A stretch of DNA of 64,000 nucleotides, from the NCBI GenBank assembly GCA_964467985.1, contig CAYXTP010000002.1, positions 297,469 to 361,468 on the forward strand. The letters are read 5' to 3'. The stretch comes from GCA-2720975 sp964467985. GTDB taxonomy: Bacteria; Planctomycetota; UBA1135; GCA-002686595. Each line of letters opens with the position of its first letter. The first letter of the stretch is position 1. The notes under the pieces are model-generated. The model was given only the letters and a program-made list of their open reading frames with translations, was not told where the DNA came from and did no database searches. Positions 16,983-25,174 of this stretch are shown one piece after another. The position numbers were made by a program, and so were the translations under genes.

Positions 16983-17342
16983 ATGAAGAAAGTAAGCATT
17001 CGCGACAAGTTTGACCTCATCCAGGAGCCTTGGCAGCCCAAAGTTGTGGGTGAGCTCAATCAGCAGCAGGTCAAACTCGCCAAGCTCAAGGGGGAGTTCG
17101 TATGGCATCACCACGAGCACGAAGACGAGTTGTTCTTGGTGATCCAAGGCCACCTCAGCCTGCATCTGCGGGATCGCATCATCGAACTTGAAGAGGGGGA
17201 GTTTTTCATCGTTCCGCGGGGGACCGAACACAAGCCGGTCGCCGAACATGAGGTGTACCTCCTCATGCTGGAGCCAACGGGCACCTTGAATACAGGGAAC
17301 GTGCGTGACTTCCGAACGGTCGACGCACCCGAGCACATTTAG
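16983..17342 (+). CDS. Small single-domain cupin protein
   Basis: A 119-residue protein forming one cupin barrel. Motif 1 is WHHHEHEDELFLVIQG (metal ligands HxHxxxxE) and motif 2 is EEGEFFIVPRGTEHKP with the final ligand His. Such stand-alone cupins bind one metal ion and range from sugar isomerases to storage or sensor proteins, so the substrate cannot be given. It starts at ATG 16983, 69 bases after the toroid fusion gene on the same strand, and the frame of the following phosphatase opens within its 3' end. No signal peptide; probably cytoplasmic. Confidence 0.85.
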   Translation: MKKVSIRDKFDLIQEPWQPKVVGELNQQQVKLAKLKGEFVWHHHEHEDELFLVIQGHLSLHLRDRIIELEEGEFFIVPRGTEHKPVAEHEVYLLMLEPTGTLNTGNVRDFRTVDAPEHI

Positions 17343-17472
17343 TCCACCTCGGTGCAGTGGGGTCTGGCCCTTGCGACGGTGTATAGACGCACAGGCCGTG
17401 TTGGGTCGCGCCGCACCTGCATGGCACGGTATCCTGGCCAGCGAAGCGCTCCAACAAAGTCGACCCGCAGCC

Positions 17473-19104
17473 ATGATCCTCGCCCTCTCCCTCTTGCCAC
17501 TTGCCTTGCCCGCCCTTGCGCTAGGTTCACAGGATCCCGCGCCTCACGGTGCGCCACCAGTTCGGGCTCCCTTCGAGAACTTGGATTCTCTATGCGTCAA
17601 TGATTGGTGGAACCGAGACCCGTCACCGATTGTGGAGACGCGCGTTCCCCGATCTGAGGTCGTGGCCTTTGGGATCTACACCTTGCACGCGGGCTCACTC
17701 AAGCTGACGGCTCAGTTGTTCCCCCTTTTTCCAGCCGAGACGAGGGTGGTCCGGCTCGAGGTGCTGCGCGCTGGGGCCTGGCAGGAAATTGCCCGGGCGC
17801 AAGTCCACGACATCGGGTGGTCAGCGCTGCTGCGCGTCGACGGTTGGGATAGTTCCCAGGACGTGCCGTACCGATTGCGACACGCGAGCGATGCTTTCTA
17901 CTACGGCACCATTCGTCGCGATCCCGTCGGCCGCAATGAGATCACCCTGGCTGCCCTGTCTTGCAATTCCAACCGAGACCGCGGCCTGAGGCCGAATTAT
18001 GTGCGCAACATTCTGTGGCACGATCCAGACCTCATCTTCTTCGCTGGCGATCAGAGTTACGACCACAAGCAGCACACCGCAGCATGGCTGAAGTTTGGCC
18101 TGCAGTTTCGGGATGTATTTCGCGACCGACCGTGCATCACGATTCCAGATGATCACGACATCGGCCAGGCCAACCTATGGGGCGAATCCGGCAAGGTTGC
18201 GAAGCTGCGCGGTAGCGCCGATGGGGGCTACAATCACCATCCCGCCTACGTGCGAATGGTCGAGCGCTGCCAGACCGCGCACCTGCCCGACCCGGTGGAT
18301 CCGCGACCGATTGGGCAAGGGATCGGCGTCTACTTCACAAACTTGCGCTGGGGCGGCGTCGACTTCGCGATCATCGAGGACCGTAAATTCAAGTCCGGCC
18401 CGGCGGGCAAGATTCCCCAGCAGGGCCCGCGACCGGATCACATCACAGACCCGGACTACGACCCAGCAAGCATTGACCTCGAGGGGTTGTCGCTCTTGGG
18501 GGAACGGCAGCTGTCGTTTCTGGAGCAGTGGGGCCAAGACTGGTCTGGAGTTCGCATGAAGGCCGTACTCTCCCAGACGGGGTTTTGTGGCGGCGCACAC
18601 ATTCACGGTAGACCGGACAACCGCCTGTTTGCCGACTTGGACAGCAACGGATGGCCTCAGCGGGGTCGCAACCGGGCTCTGCGTCTGATCCAAGCCGCAG
18701 GCGCCATTCATGTTGCTGGGGATCAACACTTGGCCACGCTGATTCAACACGGAATCGATCGTTATCGGGACGGACCGTGGGCCTTCATCGTTCCAGCGAG
18801 CGTCAACACGATCTACGAACGCTGGTGGCGACCCGCGGGTGACACCGCCGGAGCTAACCGGGATCCCTCTTCCGTGCTTCCCTATACAGGGGACTACCTG
18901 GACGGGTTTCACAATCGCATCACCATGCACGCCTACGCGAACCCGGATGCGGGTTTCAACGGTGAGGGGTACGGGTTGGTGCGTTTCGACAAGGCTGCCG
19001 GGCAGGTGACCTTTGAGTGTTGGCCGCGCACCGTGGATGTGAGTGATTCGAGCGCACGCCAGTTTCCAGGCTGGCCCATCACGGTGCCTGTGCGGACCCG
19101 CTAG
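17473..19104 (+). CDS. PhoD-like secreted metallophosphatase
   Basis: A 543-residue protein with a signal peptide (MILALSLLPLALPALALG, start chosen at 17473; the frame is open from 17305). A beta-rich N-terminal domain is followed by a calcineurin-like phosphatase core of the PhoD type with GDQSYDH (first metal site), IPDDHDIGQAN (second site) and GDQHLAT (third site). PhoD enzymes are exported phosphodiesterases or alkaline phosphatases using Fe and Ca. Between sites 2 and 3 there is an insert containing RKFKSGPAGK, also common in this group. It is convergent with the DUF2007 gene only 20 bases away, and a 14-bp palindrome (19104-19117) spans its stop. Confidence 0.85.
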   Translation: MILALSLLPLALPALALGSQDPAPHGAPPVRAPFENLDSLCVNDWWNRDPSPIVETRVPRSEVVAFGIYTLHAGSLKLTAQLFPLFPAETRVVRLEVLRAGAWQEIARAQVHDIGWSALLRVDGWDSSQDVPYRLRHASDAFYYGTIRRDPVGRNEITLAALSCNSNRDRGLRPNYVRNILWHDPDLIFFAGDQSYDHKQHTAAWLKFGLQFRDVFRDRPCITIPDDHDIGQANLWGESGKVAKLRGSADGGYNHHPAYVRMVERCQTAHLPDPVDPRPIGQGIGVYFTNLRWGGVDFAIIEDRKFKSGPAGKIPQQGPRPDHITDPDYDPASIDLEGLSLLGERQLSFLEQWGQDWSGVRMKAVLSQTGFCGGAHIHGRPDNRLFADLDSNGWPQRGRNRALRLIQAAGAIHVAGDQHLATLIQHGIDRYRDGPWAFIVPASVNTIYERWWRPAGDTAGANRDPSSVLPYTGDYLDGFHNRITMHAYANPDAGFNGEGYGLVRFDKAAGQVTFECWPRTVDVSDSSARQFPGWPITVPVRTR

Positions 19105-19124
19105 CGCTGGCCAGCGCGGATTGC

Positions 19125-19415
19125 CTAGGACTCACCCTCCACGCCCAACCCCTCATCGTCCTGCTCGTCAAGGCCTTCACCCCACCCGGCTTGCGCAAGG
19201 ACCTGCCGCGCCCTTTCCAGCGCACTCGGCGGGACCAACAAATTTGTGCCGCGCAACATTGCGTGGGCGGCACCACCGAACTCGGCCACATCAAAATCTG
19301 GCCCGTGCTGCATGGAAGGAATCCCAGCACTCTCGAGTAGGCTCGAGGCCATGCCTGCCTGAATTCCGTTGATGCCCTCGAGGAGAACGGCGAACTCTTC
19401 GTCGTAGGACTTCAT
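19125..19415 (-). CDS. DUF2007-type small signal-transducing-like protein
   Basis: A 96-residue protein. Its segment GIQAGMASSLLESAGIPSMQ, followed by a Gly-rich turn and LLVPPSALERARQVLAQAG, fits DUF2007, a PII-like fold sometimes labelled putative signal transducing protein. The C-terminus is acidic. Its ATG overlaps the stop of the upstream propeller gene (ATGA, 19412-19415), so they are translated together. No ligand residue can be pointed to and the role is unknown. Confidence 0.75.
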   Translation of the reverse strand: MKSYDEEFAVLLEGINGIQAGMASSLLESAGIPSMQHGPDFDVAEFGGAAHAMLRGTNLLVPPSALERARQVLAQAGWGEGLDEQDDEGLGVEGES

Positions 19416-20956
19416 TTGGCTCCCTGCTCCTGGGCCCGGATGCAGTAGATGTACTTATCGGAGCGCACGTACAGTGCGCCATCCACAATCGCAGGCGAGG
19501 CATTGAAGCGCGAGTCGTCGACAAACTGACTCGAACCAAGAAGTTCGAACGCGTCACTCGTGGAGTACACCAGGGCCCTTCCCTCGCGGCTGATCACGTA
19601 GAGGCGGTCCCCAGCGATAATGGGGGACGCATAAACACCACCGGAAAGGCGTTCGGTTGAGCCGCCCTTCTCGAGGGTCTCGCCGCTCGCTGTATCCATG
19701 CGAACGACCAAGCCACGCCGATCCACGATATACAGTATTCCGGAGTGCATCACAGGCGAGGAAATCCCCGCAGCCTGCCGCGATTCCCACGCTACACGGG
19801 ATTCGTCTTCTTCACTGAGTTGCCCGGCACGGATGGCCGTGCTCAAGCCTCCCATGCCTCCGGACACGAAGACGAGTCCGTCTTCCGAGACGGGAGTTGC
19901 ATTCGGGCCGCCTCGTCCGTCCGTCTCCACGGTCCAGAGCTTGGCGCCAGTTCTGGGGTCGAGGCCCCATACCTCGCCATCCACCGCCACGACCAAGACC
20001 TGCTTGTCCGCAGGTCCCACGAGGATGGGGGAGCTCTTCTCATCCTTGAGCTTGGGTGATTCGATCTTCCAGACTTCGGTCCCACTGCTCGTGTCCAGGG
20101 CGCGCAAGGAACTCGACGGATCACCTGCGGGAATAATCAGGAGTTTGTTGACGAGCAATGGACTCGCCGCCGAGCCCCAAGCCATGCCACCGCCCCGGCC
20201 ACCTGCGCCCCCGCCTCCCCAGCCGCCCCGCCATTGACCGCGTTCGCCACCGCGTTCGCCACCGCNNNNNNNNNNNNNNNNNNNNNNNNNNNNNNNNNNN
20301 NNNNNNNNNNNNNNNNNNNNNNNNNNNNNNNNNNNNNNNNNNNNNNNNNNNNNNNNNNNNNNNNNACCGCGTTCGCCACCGCGTTCGCCACCGCTGGGTC
20401 GTTCACCCGTGGCGGGCGGCGTGCTGATGTCTTCGGGTTTCACGCCTTCGCCCACGCCGACCTCCCATACGGGTTGGCCCTTCAAGTCATAGGCGTGAAC
20501 GCCGCTGCGTCCGAAGTACACATACACCTGCTCGCCATCCGTCACGGGCGTCGGAGTTGCATACCCGTGGTCGCGCGCCATGGAATCGACGCTGGCCTCC
20601 GCGTTGGCCGAGGCGACGGTCGCCGTCCACAAGACCTCCCCGGTTTCCCGTGAGAGGCAGACAAGGTGCCGCTCGAGCCCGTCCATTTCACCCGCGTCTT
20701 CACTGACTCCGTACCCGGAGTAGCAAGTGAGGAAGATGTACTCTCCGGCCACTACCGGGCTAGACGCGCCTGGTCCCGGCAGAGCCGTTCTCCAGGCCAT
20801 GTTCTGCGTTGCGGTCCACTCGACGGGCGGTGACGCGGAATCAGCCACGCCATTGCGAGCGGGCCCACGGAATCCAGGCCACTCCTGCGCTGAGCAGAGC
20901 GAGGAAGTGAGGAGTAGGCCAAGGATTGTCGGAAGCGGCCGATAGTTGAGTGCCAT
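19412..20956 (-). CDS. Secreted PQQ-type beta-propeller protein, sequence interrupted by an assembly gap
   Basis: About 514 residues as written, though 100 undetermined bases (20266-20365) make the true length unknown. It begins with a signal peptide (MALNYRPLPTILGLLL, start at 20956). Blades follow with the PQQ/BamB pattern: WPGFRGPARNG near the start, then VWGLDPRTGAKLWTVE and PAIVDGALYVRSDKYIYCI. Proteins opening with WPxFRGP are common in Planctomycetota and are usually annotated as BamB-like, but are not proven assembly factors. The gap lies in a Gly-Gly-Glu-Arg tandem repeat. The frame is open on both sides of the gap, but only because the placeholder length happens to fit. The DUF2007 gene is coupled downstream. 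Confidence 0.8.
   Translation of the reverse strand: MALNYRPLPTILGLLLTSSLCSAQEWPGFRGPARNGVADSASPPVEWTATQNMAWRTALPGPGASSPVVAGEYIFLTCYSGYGVSEDAGEMDGLERHLVCLSRETGEVLWTATVASANAEASVDSMARDHGYATPTPVTDGEQVYVYFGRSGVHAYDLKGQPVWEVGVGEGVKPEDISTPPATGERPSGGERGGERGXXXXXXXXXXXXXXXXXXXXXXXXXXXXXXXXXXGGERGGERGQWRGGWGGGGAGGRGGGMAWGSAASPLLVNKLLIIPAGDPSSSLRALDTSSGTEVWKIESPKLKDEKSSPILVGPADKQVLVVAVDGEVWGLDPRTGAKLWTVETDGRGGPNATPVSEDGLVFVSGGMGGLSTAIRAGQLSEEDESRVAWESRQAAGISSPVMHSGILYIVDRRGLVVRMDTASGETLEKGGSTERLSGGVYASPIIAGDRLYVISREGRALVYSTSDAFELLGSSQFVDDSRFNASPAIVDGALYVRSDKYIYCIRAQEQGAK
20237..20394. repeat. 12-bp tandem repeat spanning an assembly gap
   Basis: The unit ACCGCGTTCGCC occurs twice plus a partial copy at 20237-20265 and again at 20366-20394, on either side of 100 N (20266-20365). 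On the minus strand it encodes Gly-Gly-Glu-Arg. The tandem repeat is the likely reason the assembly broke here, and the real copy number is unknown. Confidence 0.95.
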
Positions 20957-21198
20957 GGCAGTCTTTGCAGGTTCGGGTTTGCTTGGGGAAGGCAATTCAG
21001 TCTTCAGAGGGTATCACCGGCCTCCAATGAGGCCCCCAACTCGATTGACTGCATTGTCGTGGGTGGCTCCGGGCCGTTGCCAGTGGGCCCCCGCAAGGCC
21101 TCCCATGGAGGCACTACCCTGGGCACACTTCTCTCGCCACAATATCTGTACACAAACGGCAAGCGTTCCCGCGGCTCCTGCCGATCAGCCCCCCATCC

Positions 21199-21537
21199 AT
21201 GAGTACACAGAAGCAGACCGTGGAGGACATTCTCGGGCGTCTTGCTCCACTCCAAGTTCGCGCGCGCAGCATGTTTGGAGAGTACGGGTTGTATTGCGAT
21301 GAAAAGATCGTTGCCCTGGTTTGCGACGACCGTTTGTTTCTCAAACCCACGGCCGCCTCCATCGCAGTGGACTCAGAGCTTGAAGCCTGTCCACCCTACC
21401 CTGGAGCGCGAGACTACTGGCTACTCGACGAGCGTGTGATGGATCGCGCTGAGCACTTGCGGCGACTTGTGCAAGCGACGGCAGATGAGCTCCCCGTAAC
21501 GAAGCCCAAGCGCAAGCGGAAGCCGAAGAGTACGTAG
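21199..21537 (+). CDS. TfoX/Sxy N-terminal domain protein
   Basis: A 112-residue protein beginning MSTQKQTVEDILGRL, with the family's RSMFGEYGLYCDEKIVALVCDDRLFLK strand-turn-strand core and a WLLDERVMDRAEHLRRLV C-terminal helix. This is the TfoX N-terminal domain alone. In gammaproteobacteria the full TfoX controls competence, but stand-alone versions are widespread and of unknown role, so competence should not be inferred. The last residues are a Lys/Arg-rich tail (PKRKRKPK) that may bind nucleic acid. It is a single gene between the propeller gene and the GlpD-like oxidase. Confidence 0.85.
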   Translation: MSTQKQTVEDILGRLAPLQVRARSMFGEYGLYCDEKIVALVCDDRLFLKPTAASIAVDSELEACPPYPGARDYWLLDERVMDRAEHLRRLVQATADELPVTKPKRKRKPKST

Positions 21538-21801
21538 CCCAGCGGGTTCCTCAGTTTGCCCCTTAGGCCCGCTGACCCAGGTCCATCGACGACGATGGAA
21601 TCCGTCGCGCCCTGGCGGGCGTTGGGTACCGACGCACAAGCATTGTGTCGGTCCCCTGCTGCAGGTGCGTTGCTCCGCTCTCTAACCCGAGGCTGGATCT
21701 AGGCGACACAATTGCTACAAGTTGGAAAGGATTTCAGTTTGCTCCGAAAACGAAGCGCACACATCTGCCTCGTGGGGAGCCCCGCCCAAGCAGGTGCTCC
21801 G

Positions 21802-23388
21802 ATGCGCCCAATGACGAATCCCCCCGACCTGAAGACCGCCGAGTTCCAAGAACCGTCGCATTCGGCCCCGGGCCCAGCGGTACTTGGAAACTTGCGTCGG
21901 GAGCTGTGGGACAAGGCGCTCGACCCTCTTTTTGATGTAGTGATCCTGGGTGGGGGCGTCAACGGCGCCTGCCTCTATCACAATTTGTGCTCGCGCGGCT
22001 ACCGGGTTGGCCTGCTGGACCGGCGGGACTTTGCAGCAGGCACGAGCCAAGCCTCCGGAATGATGGTGTGGGGAGGACTGTTGTATCTGAGGAACCTCGA
22101 CCTCGGCACGGTCTTCAGCCTCTCGACGGCCCGTGACGCGATGATCGCGGACTCCGCGCGAGTGCGCGGCCGATCGTTTCGCTATGTCTACCCACCCCGG
22201 GGGGGCCGTGGGCCCTTACAGGTCCGTGCTGCCCTGCACCTCTATTGGGCGATGGGCTGCTGTCGCAGGAAACGCCCACGCACCGAGGGCCAATTCGCCG
22301 AATCTGTGCTCCTGCGAAATGGCGCGCCCCGGGGATCGATCGTCTACGAGGAAGGCATGCTCGACGATTCGGATGCGCGCTTCACCTTGGATTGGATGAC
22401 ACCCCATTCTGCTGGGGGCAATGTCGCACTCAATCACGCGCGCCTGGATGGTGGGCAGTTTCACCCCCATGACAAATTGTGGCGTCTCGATGTTGCGGAC
22501 AGGTTGGGTACGCACCAGGGCACAGTCCGAACGCGTTGCCTGGTCAATAGCACGGGTGCCTGGACAGACCGGGTGAACGCGCAGTTTGGAATCCGGACCC
22601 CGGTGAAACACGTGTTTAGCAAAGGGGTCTACATGTGCTTGGAGCGCAATGTCCAACACTTGACTCCCATGATCTTCGAGACGGACACCCGCGACGATCA
22701 CCTGACGTGGGTCCCGTGGGGGCCCGTCGCTATGTTTGGTCCGACCGAGACGGTCGTGGACAAGATCGAAGATGGTTATCGGGTGACTGCCGAAGACCTG
22801 GAGTTGTTGATGCGCGAGGCGGACTCTCTGCTGCAGGGCGGAGCGCGCCCCTCCCAGGTGGTGTCTCTGCGCTGCGGCCTACGCTCCTTGGTAGTTCCGC
22901 ACGACTACGTGGGCAACGGTCGTTCCACCGGGCTGTCCCGGCGATCGCGCTGCATCCCTGACCCTGACCGGCCTTGGTTCAGCATCTATGGCGGCAAGCT
23001 CACGGGCTGCCAACTTGTTGCCGATGAGGTGGCCCAGCGACTGCAGCGACACCTGCCTACGCCTCAATTCTCTTGGCCGCCGCCCCCCGGCCCGACTGAG
23101 GCCGTACGCTGGACCCACTTCCCCGGTCTGGTGGATCCAGTCCCATCACCAGAATGGTGTGTACAGTACGAGGCCTGCTGCACGCTCGAAGACTACTTGC
23201 GGCGTCGTACGAATATTGCCCAGTGGGTCCCGCGCGAGGGTCTGGGGCGCAACGGCGAGAACTACCGTTTCCTGTTGGAATTGAACAGACGCTGCTTTAC
23301 CCGGACCGACCAGGACGCGGTGGCGGATCTTGATCGGTATGTTCAGCGGGTGGAGAATCGGTTTGATGCTCCATTGAGTCACCTCTAA
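21802..23388 (+). CDS. FAD-dependent glycerol-3-phosphate dehydrogenase/oxidase-like protein
   Basis: A 528-residue flavoprotein from the ATG at 21802 (the frame opens at 21712). The FAD dinucleotide-binding motif is VILGGGVNGACLYHNL, followed by DRRDFAAGTSQASG, matching the GlpD family, and later SIYGGKLTGCQLVADEVA, the typical C-terminal FAD contact of GlpD. A helical C-terminal domain begins DYLRRRTNIAQWVPR. GlpD oxidises glycerol 3-phosphate to dihydroxyacetone phosphate and passes electrons to quinone at the membrane. The substrate here is uncertain, because the gene is followed after 12 bases by a sugar-aminotransferase-like gene rather than by glycerol genes. Confidence 0.8.
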   Translation: MRPMTNPPDLKTAEFQEPSHSAPGPAVLGNLRRELWDKALDPLFDVVILGGGVNGACLYHNLCSRGYRVGLLDRRDFAAGTSQASGMMVWGGLLYLRNLDLGTVFSLSTARDAMIADSARVRGRSFRYVYPPRGGRGPLQVRAALHLYWAMGCCRRKRPRTEGQFAESVLLRNGAPRGSIVYEEGMLDDSDARFTLDWMTPHSAGGNVALNHARLDGGQFHPHDKLWRLDVADRLGTHQGTVRTRCLVNSTGAWTDRVNAQFGIRTPVKHVFSKGVYMCLERNVQHLTPMIFETDTRDDHLTWVPWGPVAMFGPTETVVDKIEDGYRVTAEDLELLMREADSLLQGGARPSQVVSLRCGLRSLVVPHDYVGNGRSTGLSRRSRCIPDPDRPWFSIYGGKLTGCQLVADEVAQRLQRHLPTPQFSWPPPPGPTEAVRWTHFPGLVDPVPSPEWCVQYEACCTLEDYLRRRTNIAQWVPREGLGRNGENYRFLLELNRRCFTRTDQDAVADLDRYVQRVENRFDAPLSHL

Positions 23389-23400
23389 TCCCCGCACCCC

Positions 23401-24684
23401 GTGACCGAGCGTAACTCAAACTTGCCCGTCATCCTCGGTGGACGCCCCACGGTAACCGAGAATCAAGAGCATGCTGCCCGTTGGCCCCTGCTCGATTCCG
23501 ACGACGAGAGCGCGGTCCTCGACGTGATGCGGGCCGGCAATCTCTCCACCGCTGGGGTGCTGCGGGAACTGGAGAACGACTACTCAGCGCTGACGGGGCG
23601 GCGCCACGCCCTAGCCCATTGCAATGGAACATCGGCCTTGCTGGCGGCCTTCTGGGCCATCGGCCTAGAACCGGGTGACGAGGTCTTGGTGCAATCCGCC
23701 ACCTTCTGGGCCTCCGTGTCACCGATGCTCTGGCTGGGGGCGGTGCCCGTCTTCTGTGAATCAGAGGGTGAGCGCATGGGCCCCTGCCCGCTGGACATGG
23801 AGCGGCGTATCACCCCCCGCACTCGTGCCATGGTGATCACCCACCTGTGGGGTCTCCCAGCCCGGATGACTCAACTGCTCGACCTTGCCAAGAGGCACGG
23901 CTTGCGTGTAATCGAAGATGCGTCCCATGCACACGGAGCCACCTGGCGTGGCCAGGCCTGCGGTTCACTGGGTGACGTCTCCGTCATGAGCTTGCAGGGA
24001 GACAAGCTGGCTCCCGCCGGCGAGGGCGGCATGTTTCTGTGTGATGAGGATGACCTACTGGAGCGTGCTGTCTGCCTGGGCGACATCACTCGTATTGCAC
24101 AGCTCGATACGCCGGCCCGCCGCTTTGCGGCCACCGGATTCGGCATGAAGACCAGGATGGCGCCCCTATCTGCCGCGGTGGGTCGGGTGCAGCTGGCCAA
24201 ACTGGATGAACACAATCAGTCGCGTCATCGATGCATTGTGTATCTATCAGAAGCCCTGCAAGGCATGGGCTTTGAGACGTTCCTGCCCCCCGCGCACATC
24301 GAACGCGTGTACTTCGAATTCCTTGTGCGCTGCCCGCCCGGTCGGCTAGCAATGGATGCACCGGACTTGTGTACAGCGCTCGCGCAGGAGGGATGCCTCG
24401 TTAGTGCACCGCGCTACCCGCTCTTGCATCAGCAACCATTCTTCACCGAAAACCATTTCCAGCAGGTGGCGCGATTGGGACCTCAGCACTCGGTCCCCGA
24501 CTATCAGCCGGACTCACTGCCGTTCACCCAGAAGATCAACGGCCAACTACTCAAGCTGCCTGCCTTCCACGCTGCTAGCGACGAGTTGTTGGAACAGTAC
24601 GTTGCCGCTTTCCAGAAGGTTCTGTTGCATGCCGAGCAGATCACAGAGTGCATCGCCAAGCGAACTTCGGGCGCGACCTCATGA
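23401..24684 (+). CDS. DegT/DnrJ/EryC1-type PLP aminotransferase
   Basis: A 427-residue fold-type I PLP enzyme starting at GTG 23401. Features of the family are ALAHCNGTSALLAAFWAIGL (phosphate-binding region), VIEDASHAHGA with the PLP-ring Asp, and SLQGDKLAPAGEGGM with the Schiff-base lysine K202. DegT enzymes usually transfer an amino group to keto-sugars for cell-surface or antibiotic sugars. Some members act as dehydratases. The gene sits in a compact block with a GlpD-like oxidase upstream and a small membrane protein that overlaps its stop, suggesting a short pathway for a modified sugar or polyol. The substrate cannot be read from sequence. Confidence 0.88.
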   Translation: MTERNSNLPVILGGRPTVTENQEHAARWPLLDSDDESAVLDVMRAGNLSTAGVLRELENDYSALTGRRHALAHCNGTSALLAAFWAIGLEPGDEVLVQSATFWASVSPMLWLGAVPVFCESEGERMGPCPLDMERRITPRTRAMVITHLWGLPARMTQLLDLAKRHGLRVIEDASHAHGATWRGQACGSLGDVSVMSLQGDKLAPAGEGGMFLCDEDDLLERAVCLGDITRIAQLDTPARRFAATGFGMKTRMAPLSAAVGRVQLAKLDEHNQSRHRCIVYLSEALQGMGFETFLPPAHIERVYFEFLVRCPPGRLAMDAPDLCTALAQEGCLVSAPRYPLLHQQPFFTENHFQQVARLGPQHSVPDYQPDSLPFTQKINGQLLKLPAFHAASDELLEQYVAAFQKVLLHAEQITECIAKRTSGATS

Positions 24685-25046
24685 GTGGCCTGGCCTGGAG
24701 CATCATCAATCGCTTACTTCACGTTCTGCACGTGACGGTTATCTCTCTATGCGTGCTCGGCTGGACACACCCCGCGCTGCATGCAATCCAGTTCTGGGTG
24801 ATCCTGGCCGTGGCCTTCTCTTGGTTTGTTCTCGGTCTGCGCATGGGGATGGGGTATTGCCTGTTGACCGATTTGCAGTGGAGGGTCAAGGACAAGCTGG
24901 GGCATGGGGATCGCCCCAATTCCTATGTCAAATACGCAATTGACCGAGTGCTGGGCACCGACATGGCCCCACGCCTGGCGAAGAGGATCGTCGTGTGGGG
25001 CTTTGCTCTCAGCGTGGCTGCATGCATGCTGGTGCAGGTAGGTTAG
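24681..25046 (+). CDS. Small membrane protein, DUF2784-like
   Basis: A 121-residue protein with three or four hydrophobic segments, ATG at 24681 overlapping the aminotransferase stop (ATGA). The first helix begins SIINRLLHVLHVTVI. A polar loop QWRVKDKLGHGDRPNSYVKY follows the central helices, and the last helix ends ACMLVQVG. Spacing of helices and the HxxH-like start are similar to DUF2784, but the family's usual conserved loop is not obvious, so the label is tentative. Translational coupling suggests it works with the two enzymes upstream. Confidence 0.6.
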   Translation: MSGLAWSIINRLLHVLHVTVISLCVLGWTHPALHAIQFWVILAVAFSWFVLGLRMGMGYCLLTDLQWRVKDKLGHGDRPNSYVKYAIDRVLGTDMAPRLAKRIVVWGFALSVAACMLVQVG

Positions 25047-25174
25047 GAGGGCATCGCAGGCGCCCGTTGTGGAGCGCCGGTCGGCCGCTTATGGCCTAGG
25101 GGCCCTCCTGCCAATTGCGTATTGAGTGTCCTTGGTGGATGATTCATGAAGTGCCACATGCCACGGAGCCTCTC

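Noticed and set aside
16197..17474. 425-residue minus-strand frame over the toroid and cupin genes
   Set aside because: Antisense shadow; the plus-strand domains are clear.
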